NCBI GenBank assembly: GCA_903945325.1
Contig: CAJAVE010000088.1
Location: 1 to 42,072 of the forward strand
Reading direction: 5' to 3'
DNA: 42,072 nucleotides
Source: an uncultured beta proteobacterium
Lineage (GTDB): Bacteria; Pseudomonadota; Gammaproteobacteria; Burkholderiales; Burkholderiaceae_C
Part shown: in pieces, positions 33,005-41,721 of the stretch
Layout: every line of letters begins with the position of its first letter
Position numbering within the stretch: the stretch's first letter is position 1
Program-made: the position numbers and the translations under genes
Notes under the pieces: model-generated
Told to the model about the DNA's origin: nothing
The model's database searches: none
Seen by the model: only the letters and a program-made list of their open reading frames with translations

Positions 33005-34276
33005 TTGATACCCGAAGCCATGCGTAATACCCTTCGTGCCACTGGCCTGGGAGCTCTGATGAAGGGCGCCGGCATGGTGACCCGTTTCATCCCCATCCCC
33101 CAGCCGACGTTGCTGGTTGGACCCGGCTCCAGCGCTCGCCTGGGGCAGGCCATTGCAGGCTTTGGGCACCGCAAGATCCTGATCGTCACTGACAGCATCA
33201 TTTCCAAGCTCGGTTTGCTCAATGGGCTGACGGATGCGCTGAAGGCCGGTGGCGCCCAGTTTGTGGTGTTTGATGAAATCACGCCCGACGCGCCTATCCC
33301 CCTGATCCAAAAGGGCATTGATTTTTACCAGGAACACGACTGCGATGCCATCGTTGCCTTTGGCGGCGGATCCTCCATGGACGCTTCCAAGGCGATTGCT
33401 GTGGCGGTGTCCAACCCCAAACCACTGAACCAGCTGGCGGGCTATCTCAAGGGTCTGCGGGCTCCAGTCAAGATTTATGCCGTGCCCACCACGGCCGGTA
33501 CCGGGTCTGAAGTCACGGTTGCTGCCGTTATTTCAGACCCCGTCAACCACAAGAAGCTGGTCATCGTGGACCCCCGCATGGTGCCCAAGATGGCTGCTCT
33601 GGACCCTTCGCTCATGACGGGTTTGCCCCCGCACATCACCGCCGCCACCGGCATTGATGCGCTGACCCACGCCATCGAAGCCTTTGTAGGCAACTGGAAG
33701 ACCCCCTACTCCGATGGCATGGCGCTGTCAGCCGTTGGCCTGATCTTCGAAAACCTGCGCACGGCGTACACAGACGGCAAGAACCTGGAAGCCCGCGAGA
33801 AAATGTCACTGGCCTCCACCTACGCCGGCTTTGCCTTCACCCGTGCCAATGTCGGCTACGTGCATGCCATTGCCCACCAGTTTGGCGGCTTGTACCACAC
33901 ACCCCACGGGCTGGCCAATGCCATCATGCTGCCCTTTGTACTCAAGTTCTCCCACCCCGCCATCGTGGACCGTCTGGCGCAATTGGCCGTCGCAGCACGC
34001 GTTGGCAAGGATGGCGAGTCCGACGATGTGCTGGCGCAAAAATTCCTGGATGCCGTAGACCAGCTGAACCATGACCTGGGCATTCCAACCAGCCTGGCAG
34101 CCCTGAAAGAATCCGATATTCCTGCATTGGCCAAGGCGGCCTGCCGGGAGGCGCATACCGGCTATCCGGTGCCACGGTATATGTCGCAAGAGGTCTGTGA
34201 ATCGGTGATCCGCAAGGCCCTGCCGAAGAAGGAAGTCCCTGCACCGACACCTGTCAAGCGCAGAAAGACGAAGTAA
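33005..34276 (+). CDS. Iron-containing (group III) alcohol dehydrogenase with basic C-tail
   Basis: 423 residues from a TTG at 33005, chosen because GGAG lies exactly 6 bases before it; the first ATG (33020) would be 21 bases away. Seen: NAD(P) loop VAFGGGSSMDASKA, TTAGTGSEVT, and the iron ligands in GIDALTHAIEAFV (Asp, His), YVHAIAHQFGG (His) and YHTPHGLANAIMLP (His). It should interconvert an aldehyde and an alcohol in the cytoplasm. The last 20 residues are strongly basic (PKKEVPAPTPVKRRKTK), unusual for the family. The next gene, 62 bases on, is acyl-reductase-like, so a fatty or other acyl aldehyde is the natural substrate to suspect. Confidence 0.92.
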   Translation: MIPEAMRNTLRATGLGALMKGAGMVTRFIPIPQPTLLVGPGSSARLGQAIAGFGHRKILIVTDSIISKLGLLNGLTDALKAGGAQFVVFDEITPDAPIPLIQKGIDFYQEHDCDAIVAFGGGSSMDASKAIAVAVSNPKPLNQLAGYLKGLRAPVKIYAVPTTAGTGSEVTVAAVISDPVNHKKLVIVDPRMVPKMAALDPSLMTGLPPHITAATGIDALTHAIEAFVGNWKTPYSDGMALSAVGLIFENLRTAYTDGKNLEAREKMSLASTYAGFAFTRANVGYVHAIAHQFGGLYHTPHGLANAIMLPFVLKFSHPAIVDRLAQLAVAARVGKDGESDDVLAQKFLDAVDQLNHDLGIPTSLAALKESDIPALAKAACREAHTGYPVPRYMSQEVCESVIRKALPKKEVPAPTPVKRRKTK

Positions 34277-34338
34277 TCGTGTGACATCTGCACAAGCTGC
34301 CTGGCAGTGTCATTGAAACCATACGTGGAGAGAAAGAA

Positions 34339-36579
34339 ATGAAAAAAGTAGTCACAGTCACCCTGGGTTCTTCCAAGCAGGATTTTGAATTCAAGACCGA
34401 ATTTTTGGGTCAGTCCTTTTCCGTGCGTCGCATGGGCGCTGACCAGGACACCGGCAAGGCCTGGGAGCTGATGCGCCGTCAGCAGGCAACCGCCGACGCC
34501 ATTGGCCTGGGCGAAATAAGTGACCACTACCACGTAGGCCTGCGCACCGTGGTCAACAAGGAAACCCAGCGGCTGACCAATGTCGTGACCCGCGTCCCGG
34601 TCACCACCGGAGCGACTCTGCGTCGCTTGCTGCAGGTGCGCGCCGTGCGCTACGTGCAAAGGGAGTTGGGCCACTACTTCAACAACAACCTGGTGTTGTT
34701 TCTCTCGGGCATGCGCAACTATGACATGGCGGTAGCCCTGTCCGACTACACCAAGAATCTGAGCTTTGCCGATGCGCTGTTTCAGACCGGCGCCCCCAAA
34801 ATGCTGGGCTCGCTGGAGCAGCTGGAGCTGTATGCCAAAGGCAGCAATTTCATGCTATCGGGCAAAACCGGACAGATGCTCGAAGCATCGCTGTCTGGCA
34901 TCAAGAACAAACTCGTGGCTGACGTGGTGGCCAAGTCCCACGTTATCGTTGGCACTTTTGCAGAAATCAAGGCGGTTGGTAATTCCACCAACCTGGAAGG
35001 CAAGACCCTTATCACTTCGGCCGTCACCGATGAGCGCATGGCGTTTTTCACCAAATGCAAGGTCAACCTGGTGATCGACGTATCGCCCAAGCTGTTCCCC
35101 GAGGTGGTGGCTATCAACACGATAGAGGCGATGATCCTTGCCGCACTGGACAAACCCCAAGAAGAAGTGTCCGACGACGACTTCGACGAAATTCTCAACG
35201 AGCTGCATGTCACTCCGCGTCTGCTGCATCCCACTGGCACGTTCCGCAACATCCGCCGTTTTGCTTTTGTCATCCACCCGCTGAGCCAGAACTACATCAA
35301 AAACGCATTCCCCATCCCCAAGTCCACACCCAAGTTCGTGATGGACAAAGTCGAAACGCTGGCTGCCCACATGCCACCGATGGTGTATTGCAAGATGAGC
35401 AACATCGTATCGCCAACGGGTGCCGAGGCCGAAGGCTGGTTGATTTCGGTGGGCGGCACGCCGAAGGAAATGCTCACACGCAGCCCGGAATTCACCTATC
35501 GCCGCTTGCTGCAGGCCTCAAAGATGGCCGAAAAAATGGGCGCGCAGATCATGGGCCTGGGTGCCTTTACCAAGGTCGTGGGCGATGCCGGTGTTACTGT
35601 GGCACGCCGCTCCAGCCTGCCCATTACGACCGGAAACAGCTACTCGGCCTCCGGCGCCTTGTGGGCCGCTGCCGACGCGATGCGTCGCATGGGCCTGGTG
35701 CACATCAACAAGCACAACAAAAAGGTCGCCGCCAAGACTATGGTGATTGGTGCGTCGGGCTCCATCGGTTCGGTCAGCGCACGTTTGCTGGCCATGTCGT
35801 TTGATGAGGTCTACCTGGCAGGGCGAACGCTGAGCAAACTCGATGAACTCAAAGCGTCCATTCTGAAGGAAACGCCCGACGCGAAAGTCTTCACCACCAT
35901 CGACTACAACGAGTTGCTGGCCGACATGGACATGATCGTCACCTCGACCTCGGGTGCGGGCAAGGAAATTCTGGACATCATGCGGGTCAAACCCGGCTGC
36001 GTCATTACCGATGTGGCGCGTCCACTGGACCTCCCCGCTTCCGATGTGGCCAAGCGCCCCGATGTGCTGGTCATCGAGTCCGGCGAAATCGACCTGCCGA
36101 CCAAGGTCAAGGGCATGAAAAGCATTTCGCTGCCTCCCAACGTGATCTATGCCTGCCTGGCCGAAACCATCGTGCTGGCGCTGGAAGGCCGTTTTGAAGT
36201 CTTCACGGTCGGTCGCGACACCGAGTGGGAAAAGGTCAAGGAAATCTACAAGCTCGGCATCAAGCACGGCATGAAGCTGGCTGCCATTTCGGGTGTGAAC
36301 GGCGTGTTTTCGGATGAGGACATTGCCAAGGTCGTAGTGCGCGCCAAGAAAGCACGACTGACCTGGAAAGACGGTGCCGCAGTGAAAGCGCCTGCGGCAA
36401 AAACGGCTGCCACGAAAGCAACACCCAAAGCAACACCCAAAGCGCCGGCCAAAAAGGCCGCTGCGACCAAATCCGCTGCGCCGAAGGCTCCCGTAAAAAA
36501 GACTGTGACAGCAACCGCAGTGCCGAAAAAGGCCCCAGCCAAAAAGGCAGCCCCGCGCAAAGCGGTAGCCGCATCGTGA
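34339..36579 (+). CDS. Acyl-ACP-reductase-like protein, apparently duplicated, with histone-H1-like tail
   Basis: 746 residues in three parts. About 310-665 resembles cyanobacterial long-chain acyl-ACP reductase (AAR): an N-part with MGLGAFTKVVGDAG and PITTGNSYSA, Rossmann motif VIGASGSIGSVSARLL (about 470-485), and IYACLAETIVLALEG, where Cys606 fits the AAR acyl-thioester Cys. Residues 1-300 look like a degenerate copy: NLVLFLSGMRNYDMA has lost the glycine motif and the matching end reads AINTIEAMILAAL, with Asn260 where Cys would be. Residues about 681-746 are an Ala/Lys/Pro tail (APAKKAAATK type repeats), as in histone H1-like, AlgP or phasin proteins. Suggested role: reduction of an acyl thioester to an aldehyde for the dehydrogenase upstream. 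GGAG stands 8 bases before the ATG. Substrate is inferred. Confidence 0.7.
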   Translation: MKKVVTVTLGSSKQDFEFKTEFLGQSFSVRRMGADQDTGKAWELMRRQQATADAIGLGEISDHYHVGLRTVVNKETQRLTNVVTRVPVTTGATLRRLLQVRAVRYVQRELGHYFNNNLVLFLSGMRNYDMAVALSDYTKNLSFADALFQTGAPKMLGSLEQLELYAKGSNFMLSGKTGQMLEASLSGIKNKLVADVVAKSHVIVGTFAEIKAVGNSTNLEGKTLITSAVTDERMAFFTKCKVNLVIDVSPKLFPEVVAINTIEAMILAALDKPQEEVSDDDFDEILNELHVTPRLLHPTGTFRNIRRFAFVIHPLSQNYIKNAFPIPKSTPKFVMDKVETLAAHMPPMVYCKMSNIVSPTGAEAEGWLISVGGTPKEMLTRSPEFTYRRLLQASKMAEKMGAQIMGLGAFTKVVGDAGVTVARRSSLPITTGNSYSASGALWAAADAMRRMGLVHINKHNKKVAAKTMVIGASGSIGSVSARLLAMSFDEVYLAGRTLSKLDELKASILKETPDAKVFTTIDYNELLADMDMIVTSTSGAGKEILDIMRVKPGCVITDVARPLDLPASDVAKRPDVLVIESGEIDLPTKVKGMKSISLPPNVIYACLAETIVLALEGRFEVFTVGRDTEWEKVKEIYKLGIKHGMKLAAISGVNGVFSDEDIAKVVVRAKKARLTWKDGAAVKAPAAKTAATKATPKATPKAPAKKAAATKSAAPKAPVKKTVTATAVPKKAPAKKAAPRKAVAAS

Positions 36580-36580
36580 T

Positions 36581-37747
36581 TTGAACCGAAACCTCTGGCT
36601 TCTGGCTCTGTGCCAGGGCCTGTTTCTAACCAACAACGTCGCCTTTATTGCCATCAACGGGCTGGTGGGCTTGAGCCTGGCTCCGTTTGGGTGGATGGCC
36701 ACACTGCCCGTCATGGGCTATGTGGTGGGCGGTGCGTTAAGCACGCCGCTGGTGGCGCGTACGCAATCGCGGTTTGGGCGTCGCACGTCGTTTCAGATCG
36801 GGCTTGCAGTGGCTTTCTGCTCCGCGTGTGTGGCAGCTTGGGCCGTGGTGGACAAGAATTTCTGGCTTCTGGTGGCCGCCACCGTTGTCGCGGGCTATTA
36901 CAGTGCCAATGGGCAGTTGTACCGGTTTGCCGCCGCGGAGCTGGTACCTGCCCCACAACGCGAAAGAGCCGTATCACTGGTTCTGGCAGGCGGACTGCTG
37001 GGTGCCATTGCGGGTCCCAACCTGGCGGCGCGCAGCCGCACCTTGCTGGAGGTTCCCTTTGCTGGCGCCTACGTAGTTCTTGCCGGCGTTGCGCTATTGG
37101 CCATGGTGGTCATGTCCTTTGTCCGGTTTCCTCCCCACGTTGTTGCCCAAAACGGCGCATCTGGTGGTCGAACACTGTCGGAGATCATGCGCCAGCCCGT
37201 CTTCATGGTCGCATGCACCAGCGCGGCCTTGGGTTATGGTGTCATGAACCTGCTGATGGCTGCCACTCCGCTTGCCATGCAGCAATGCGGCCTGTCGTTC
37301 GATGATGCAGCGCTGGTGCTGGAATGGCACGTCATCGGCATGTTTGCACCGGGATTTTTTACCGGCGGATGGATCAAGCGCTTCGGGACTTTGCCGGTCA
37401 TGGCAGTGGGTGTTGCGCTCAACCTGGCTTGCATTGCTATTGCGCTGTCGGGAGTGGAATTGCACCAGTTCGGCATCGCCTTGTTCCTGCTGGGCGTCGG
37501 ATGGAACCTGCTGTTCACTGGCAGCACCACACTGGCAATGGGCGCGTACCGGCCAGAAGAAAAAGACAGGGCCCAGGCAGCCATCAATTTCTGTGTCTTT
37601 GCGGTGATGGCGTTCACATCATTCGCATCGGGCGCACTCGTCTCCACCCAAGGTTGGTATGTGCTCAATTGGGGCTCACTGGTTCCTGTTGCGCTGACGG
37701 CAGCCGCGCTAGCCTTGCTGGCTTTGCAACAACGCGCGAAAGCCTGA
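36581..37747 (+). CDS. Major facilitator superfamily transporter
   Basis: 388 residues with about 12 membrane helices. A TTG one base after the preceding stop codon (TGA-T-TTG) is the likely start (NRNLWLLALCQGLFLTNNVAF), implying coupled translation with the reductase gene. The loop between helices 2 and 3 has the MFS motif ARTQSRFGRR. The substrate cannot be read; by position it may export or import a compound linked to the aldehyde/alcohol enzymes, but orphan MFS proteins of this type also occur alone. It is convergent with the lipase gene, 8 bases apart. Confidence 0.88.
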   Translation: MNRNLWLLALCQGLFLTNNVAFIAINGLVGLSLAPFGWMATLPVMGYVVGGALSTPLVARTQSRFGRRTSFQIGLAVAFCSACVAAWAVVDKNFWLLVAATVVAGYYSANGQLYRFAAAELVPAPQRERAVSLVLAGGLLGAIAGPNLAARSRTLLEVPFAGAYVVLAGVALLAMVVMSFVRFPPHVVAQNGASGGRTLSEIMRQPVFMVACTSAALGYGVMNLLMAATPLAMQQCGLSFDDAALVLEWHVIGMFAPGFFTGGWIKRFGTLPVMAVGVALNLACIAIALSGVELHQFGIALFLLGVGWNLLFTGSTTLAMGAYRPEEKDRAQAAINFCVFAVMAFTSFASGALVSTQGWYVLNWGSLVPVALTAAALALLALQQRAKA

Positions 37748-37755
37748 ACTTCGAT

Positions 37756-38598
37756 TCAGAATCGGCTATCCAGCCATGCTTTTAGCGTGTCAAACACGGG
37801 GGCGCCACCCCGTTCGTTGAATATTTCGTGGTACAGGTCGTCAAAGCACACCGCTTTGACCACACTTTTAGGTGCATTGGCGGCAAATTGTCGACTCCCT
37901 TGGGGATTGAGTAGCCGGTCATCACCCGCGTACATGAGCAGGGTCGGTACTGCCCACTGGCTAGCCAAGGCCACAGTTTGCGCACTGGCTTCATCAATGA
38001 AGCGGGCCAGCCGCGCCGAGATGCGGTCGTGCACTAGCGGGTCGGCACGGTAGGCGGCCACAACAGCCGGGTCGTGCGAAATGAATTGCGGCTTGACCCC
38101 ATTACTCACACGCAGGTTGGGCGCGATTTTAGGCAGCACCTTCACCAGGAATTTCTGAAAACGGCTCAAACCCGGGTCCAGCGCCGGTGACGACAGGACC
38201 AGCGCCTCCACCGGCCGGATGGCTAGCGAGACAAAGCGACCCACCACCAGCCCACCCATGCTGTGCCCAAGCAAAATCAGCGGCGTCTTCCTGCTCATGC
38301 GCAGGCGCGTGCTGTCCACAATGTCTGCGAGATCATCCAGCAGCCGGGTATCAGTGGGCAGACCGCCGCGGGGGCCACCCGACTCACCATGGCCACATTG
38401 GTCGTACCCGCGAACCGCAAAACCCCATTCATTCAGTTGGCGCGCGACGTGGTCATACCGCCCCGCATGCTCGCCCAGGCCATGCACCACGATCACCACG
38501 CCTCGCAGGGTCACGGAGGGCTCCAGCGGCCAGTCCTGAATCATGACGTTGTCTCCATCACTGGCGACAAATGTTGAAAGAGTGGATTCAGCTGTCAT
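37756..38598 (-). CDS. Alpha/beta hydrolase, monoacylglycerol lipase family
   Basis: 280 residues. Oxyanion loop VVHGLGEHAGRYDHVA, YDQCGHGESGGPRGG, nucleophile Ser in LLGHSMGGLV, Asp in MYAGDDRLLNP and His in LYHEIFNERG complete the triad. The HGLGEH and GHGxSxGxRG signatures place it in the monoacylglycerol lipase / lysophospholipase group. No signal peptide, so cytoplasmic. It would release fatty acid from monoacylglycerols or similar esters. It lies 25 bases after the start of the peptidase gene region on the same strand, so it may be the second gene of that transcript. Confidence 0.9.
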   Translation of the reverse strand: MTAESTLSTFVASDGDNVMIQDWPLEPSVTLRGVVIVVHGLGEHAGRYDHVARQLNEWGFAVRGYDQCGHGESGGPRGGLPTDTRLLDDLADIVDSTRLRMSRKTPLILLGHSMGGLVVGRFVSLAIRPVEALVLSSPALDPGLSRFQKFLVKVLPKIAPNLRVSNGVKPQFISHDPAVVAAYRADPLVHDRISARLARFIDEASAQTVALASQWAVPTLLMYAGDDRLLNPQGSRQFAANAPKSVVKAVCFDDLYHEIFNERGGAPVFDTLKAWLDSRF

Positions 38599-38623
38599 AC
38601 GTGGCTAGCGGACGGTGCCGGTC

Positions 38624-40084
38624 TCATGGAAATAGCGAGATAACCTGCGCTACGGCGGCAGTCAGTTTCTTGGCATAGGGAATATGCAAAAACTCGTTGG
38701 GGCCATGGGCATTGCTCTTGGGGCCGAGTACGCCACACACCATCATCTGCGCTTGCGGGAAGCCCTTGGACAGCATATTCATCAGCGGAATGGTGCCACC
38801 CTGACCGATGTAACCGGATGGGGCACCAAAGTGCGATTGCGATGCGGCATTCAGTGCAGCTTCAAACCACGGGACGGTGTCCGGCGCATTCCAGCCGGTG
38901 GCGCTGGACTGGCCTTCGAAAGTGACCCGTGCCTGGTAAGGCGCGTTGTCTTCCAGCAGGGTCTTGAGCTCCTGCACTGCCACATCGGCCTGTACCAAGG
39001 GAGGCAAGCGCAGGCTGAGCTTGAAGGCGGTGTAGGGCCGCAGCACATTACCCGCGTTTTTGAGCTCCGGAAACCCTTCCGCCCCGGTGACGCTCAGGGT
39101 TGGCAGCCAGGTGCGGTTCAACAGGGCTTGCAACGGGTCGGTGGTGGTGGGCAGCGCGAAGGTGCTGGCGCCGCCACAGTCGTAGTGCGCCCAAGGAAAG
39201 CGCTTGTAGATTTCTTCGCCCAGAATGGCTGCAGTGGCCTTGGCCTGATCGAGCCGGTCCACGGGCACCTCGCAATGAAAGCTCGCGGGCAGCAGACGCC
39301 CTGTTGTGCTGTCTTCGAGTCGGTCCAACACCTGGCGCATGATGCGAAAGCTCGACGGCACCAGGCCGCTGGCGTCGCCGGAATGGATACCCTCGGTCAA
39401 TATCTCGACCTTGAGCACGCCGCTAGCCATGCCGCGCAGGCTGTTGGTCAGCCATAACTGGTCGTAGTTGCCTGCGCCCGAATCCAGACACACCACCAAG
39501 GCCACTTCGCCCAGCCGCGTCTTCAGCACGTCGATGTAGGGCAGCAGATCGTAGGAGCCGCTTTCTTCGCAGGTTTCGATCAGCCCCACGATACGGGGAT
39601 GCGGCGCATTCTGGGTTTTGAGTGCCTGAATGGCCGCAATCGCTGCATAGGCGGCATAGCCATCGTCCGCACCACCGCGCCCGTACAGCTTGCCATCGTC
39701 GATCTTGGGTGACCACGGACCCAGGTCACTGCGCCAGCCAGAGAACTCGGGCTGCTTGTCCAGATGGCCATACATCAGCACGGTCTGTGTCGAGCCCACC
39801 TTGGTTGCTGCCACTTCAAAGAACAGCACCGGCGTGCGCCCCGGCAAGCGAACCACCTCCAGGGTCAGGCCGCTCACGCTTTGCGCCTCTATCCAGGCGG
39901 CCGTGTTGCGCACAACCGTGTCGATGTAGCCATTGGCCGCCCAATCGCTATCAAACATGGGCGACTTGGCGGGGATGCGAATGTAGTCTTGCAGTTGGGG
40001 CACGATTTGCGCGTCCCACACGGTGCTGACTTCATTCAGCATCTGGGCGTTGTCCAACAGGGAATGGGGGATACGATCATTCAT
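38624..40084 (-). CDS. M20-family zinc metallopeptidase
   Basis: 486 residues from the ATG at 40084, which has AGGAG 7 bases before it; the frame extends upstream but without such a site. Zinc and catalytic residues are visible: MYGHLDKQPE (His and Asp), YGRGGADDGYA (bridging Asp), LIETCEESGS (catalytic Glu pair), CLDSGAGNY (Asp) and AHGPNEFLH (His). The dimerisation domain begins near GVLKVEILTEGIHSGDASG. M20 enzymes of this branch are cytoplasmic dipeptidases or carboxypeptidases; exact substrate unknown. Divergent from the Bug-protein gene, 118 bases apart. Confidence 0.92.
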   Translation of the reverse strand: MNDRIPHSLLDNAQMLNEVSTVWDAQIVPQLQDYIRIPAKSPMFDSDWAANGYIDTVVRNTAAWIEAQSVSGLTLEVVRLPGRTPVLFFEVAATKVGSTQTVLMYGHLDKQPEFSGWRSDLGPWSPKIDDGKLYGRGGADDGYAAYAAIAAIQALKTQNAPHPRIVGLIETCEESGSYDLLPYIDVLKTRLGEVALVVCLDSGAGNYDQLWLTNSLRGMASGVLKVEILTEGIHSGDASGLVPSSFRIMRQVLDRLEDSTTGRLLPASFHCEVPVDRLDQAKATAAILGEEIYKRFPWAHYDCGGASTFALPTTTDPLQALLNRTWLPTLSVTGAEGFPELKNAGNVLRPYTAFKLSLRLPPLVQADVAVQELKTLLEDNAPYQARVTFEGQSSATGWNAPDTVPWFEAALNAASQSHFGAPSGYIGQGGTIPLMNMLSKGFPQAQMMVCGVLGPKSNAHGPNEFLHIPYAKKLTAAVAQVISLFP

Positions 40085-40202
40085 GTAACGCTCCTGGCAA
40101 ATCAAAATTGCGCGTAAAACGTGCATCATGCCACGCCGCACAGCGGCAAAATATTGCTACAGTGGAGAAAATCACGAACCACCCTTTTCACTGGAGCCAT
40201 CA

Positions 40203-41201
40203 ATGAACCACGCCACTACCAGCCAACCTGCCACCACTGCACGGCGCCGCTTCATGCGCGGTATTGCAGTCGGCGCTATGTGCCTGAGTGGTCTGGCCCA
40301 GGCGCAGACTGCAGCCACAAAAATCATGGTGGGTTTTCCACCTGGTGGCGGCACCGATGCCATTGCCCGCATATTGGCCGACAAGCTGAAAGATCAGCTA
40401 GGGACGCCCGTTGTTGTGGAAAACAAGGCAGGCGCGGGTGGACAAATTGCCGCGCAGACGCTCAAAGCAGCACCGGCGGACGGCACGACGCTGTTTCTGT
40501 CACACGACCACACGGTATCCATATTGCCGCTGGTGGTGAAAAACCCAGGCTTCGACCCGGCGCGCGACTTTGTTGCGGTGGGCGGTTTTGCCACCTTTGT
40601 AAATGCCTTGGCGCTGTCCGGTGGCACGCCTGCCAAGTCGGTCCCCGAGTACGTCAACTGGGTTCGTTCCCAGGGTACTGGCAAGAGTACGGTAGGGGTC
40701 CCGGCGCCAGCGTCAGTTCCAGAATTCTTGGTCAAGATGATTGGGCAAAAGTACAAACTCGACCTACAGTCCGCACCCTACCGGGGCAGCGCACCGATGA
40801 TGGGCGACATGTTGGGCAACCAGATTGCCGCTGGAACTGGCTCAATTCCCGATTTCATTGAAAACCACAAGTCGGGGAAGATCCGTGTAGTGGCCGTCAT
40901 GGGAACCGCCCGCCAGGCGATCTTGCCGGACGTTCCCACATTCTCGGAACTCGGTCTGACCGGATTTGAAGACCTGCCGTACTACGGCCTGTTTGCCCCG
41001 GCTGGAACACCCGTCGCAACGATTGACAAAATTTCAGCTGCATTGGCCAAAGTGGTGGCTTTGCCGGAAGTGCATGACCGGCTGACCGCCATGGGCCTGA
41101 CCGTGGGCTACATGACCGCGCAGCAGCTCAGCACGCGCGAACAAGCCTACAGCAGGACTTGGGCGCGCATTATCAAGGACAGTGGTTTTGTGGCGCAATA
41201 G
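40203..41201 (+). CDS. Bug-family tripartite tricarboxylate-type periplasmic binding protein
   Basis: 332 residues. GGAG lies 6 bases before the ATG at 40203; an in-frame earlier ATG is unsupported. N-terminal signal with RRRFMRGIAVGAMCLSG and cleavage near AQAQT, possibly Tat-dependent. The Bug/TctC signature follows: IMVGFPPGGGTDAIARI, VVENKAGAGGQIAAQ, YRGSAPMMGDMLGNQI and PDVPTFSELGL. Such proteins bind carboxylates or other small organic molecules; betaproteobacteria carry many orphan copies with no membrane subunits nearby, as here. Ligand unknown. Confidence 0.94.
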   Translation: MNHATTSQPATTARRRFMRGIAVGAMCLSGLAQAQTAATKIMVGFPPGGGTDAIARILADKLKDQLGTPVVVENKAGAGGQIAAQTLKAAPADGTTLFLSHDHTVSILPLVVKNPGFDPARDFVAVGGFATFVNALALSGGTPAKSVPEYVNWVRSQGTGKSTVGVPAPASVPEFLVKMIGQKYKLDLQSAPYRGSAPMMGDMLGNQIAAGTGSIPDFIENHKSGKIRVVAVMGTARQAILPDVPTFSELGLTGFEDLPYYGLFAPAGTPVATIDKISAALAKVVALPEVHDRLTAMGLTVGYMTAQQLSTREQAYSRTWARIIKDSGFVAQ

Positions 41202-41213
41202 CCAGATCACTAC

Positions 41214-41264
41214 ACAATTCATAGCGCCTTGCGCAATATCCACGCGGGTTAGCGTCTGTTATTG
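41214..41264 (+). repeat. Comamonadaceae-type interspersed repeat, copy C (diverged)
   Basis: Reads CAATTCATAGCGCCTTGCGCA and then GGGTTAGCGTCTGTTATT, the same block order as copies A and B with more changes (CTTGCGCA core kept). It sits in the gap between the convergent Bug and CheY-like genes and reaches the stop of the latter. Confidence 0.55.
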
Positions 41265-41654
41265 CTAGAGTTCGGCGAGCGCAGCTTCAATTTTGTTTTT
41301 GAGGTCGCCCAATCGGGGGGGCTTCACGATATAAGCCACCACGCCCAGCGGGAGCGCTGCGTTTAGGGTTTCCCGACTGCTGTCAGCGCTCATGAAAATC
41401 ACGCGCATACGGTCAGTTGCAATATGGCGTGCAGTGCTCAGCCTCTGGACAAACTCCAAACCATCCATGGGCTGCATGTGAATGTCAGTCAAAACCACAT
41501 CGGGCTGAAACGTGCTGGCAGCCTTCAGGGCGGTTGTTCCGTCAGCACACTCATGAAAATGCACCATTCCCAAACGCTTCAACAAGTTGACGGTAAACGT
41601 CCGCATAAGCGGATCATCTTCAACCACCATGATTTTCGCATCGGAGAGGTTCAT
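41265..41654 (-). CDS. Single-domain CheY-like response regulator
   Basis: 129 residues from the ATG at 41654 (the frame can be extended to a TTG at 41687). One receiver domain only: VVEDDPLMR, phospho-acceptor Asp57 in VVLTDIHMQPMDG, Ser in FMSADSS and Lys in YIVKPPRLGDL. No output domain, so it acts by protein contact. It lies directly after the end of cheB on the same strand, which suggests a role in chemotaxis or motility signalling. No good ribosome site precedes either start. Confidence 0.88.
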   Translation of the reverse strand: MNLSDAKIMVVEDDPLMRTFTVNLLKRLGMVHFHECADGTTALKAASTFQPDVVLTDIHMQPMDGLEFVQRLSTARHIATDRMRVIFMSADSSRETLNAALPLGVVAYIVKPPRLGDLKNKIEAALAEL

Positions 41655-41721
41655 TTTTATCAAATCACTTTGAGCGGATACGTTCAACTATAGGGCACAA
41701 TTGTAGTCGCTCGCCCCCCCT

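Noticed and set aside
32039-33337. 432-codon minus-strand frame opposite rsmE and the dehydrogenase start
   Set aside because: Overlaps two certain genes and an intergenic repeat; no recognisable protein features.
35518-36714. 398-codon minus-strand frame opposite the reductase and MFS genes
   Set aside because: Cys/Arg/Gly-rich translation of the opposite strand of the Lys/Ala tail; an artefact of base composition.
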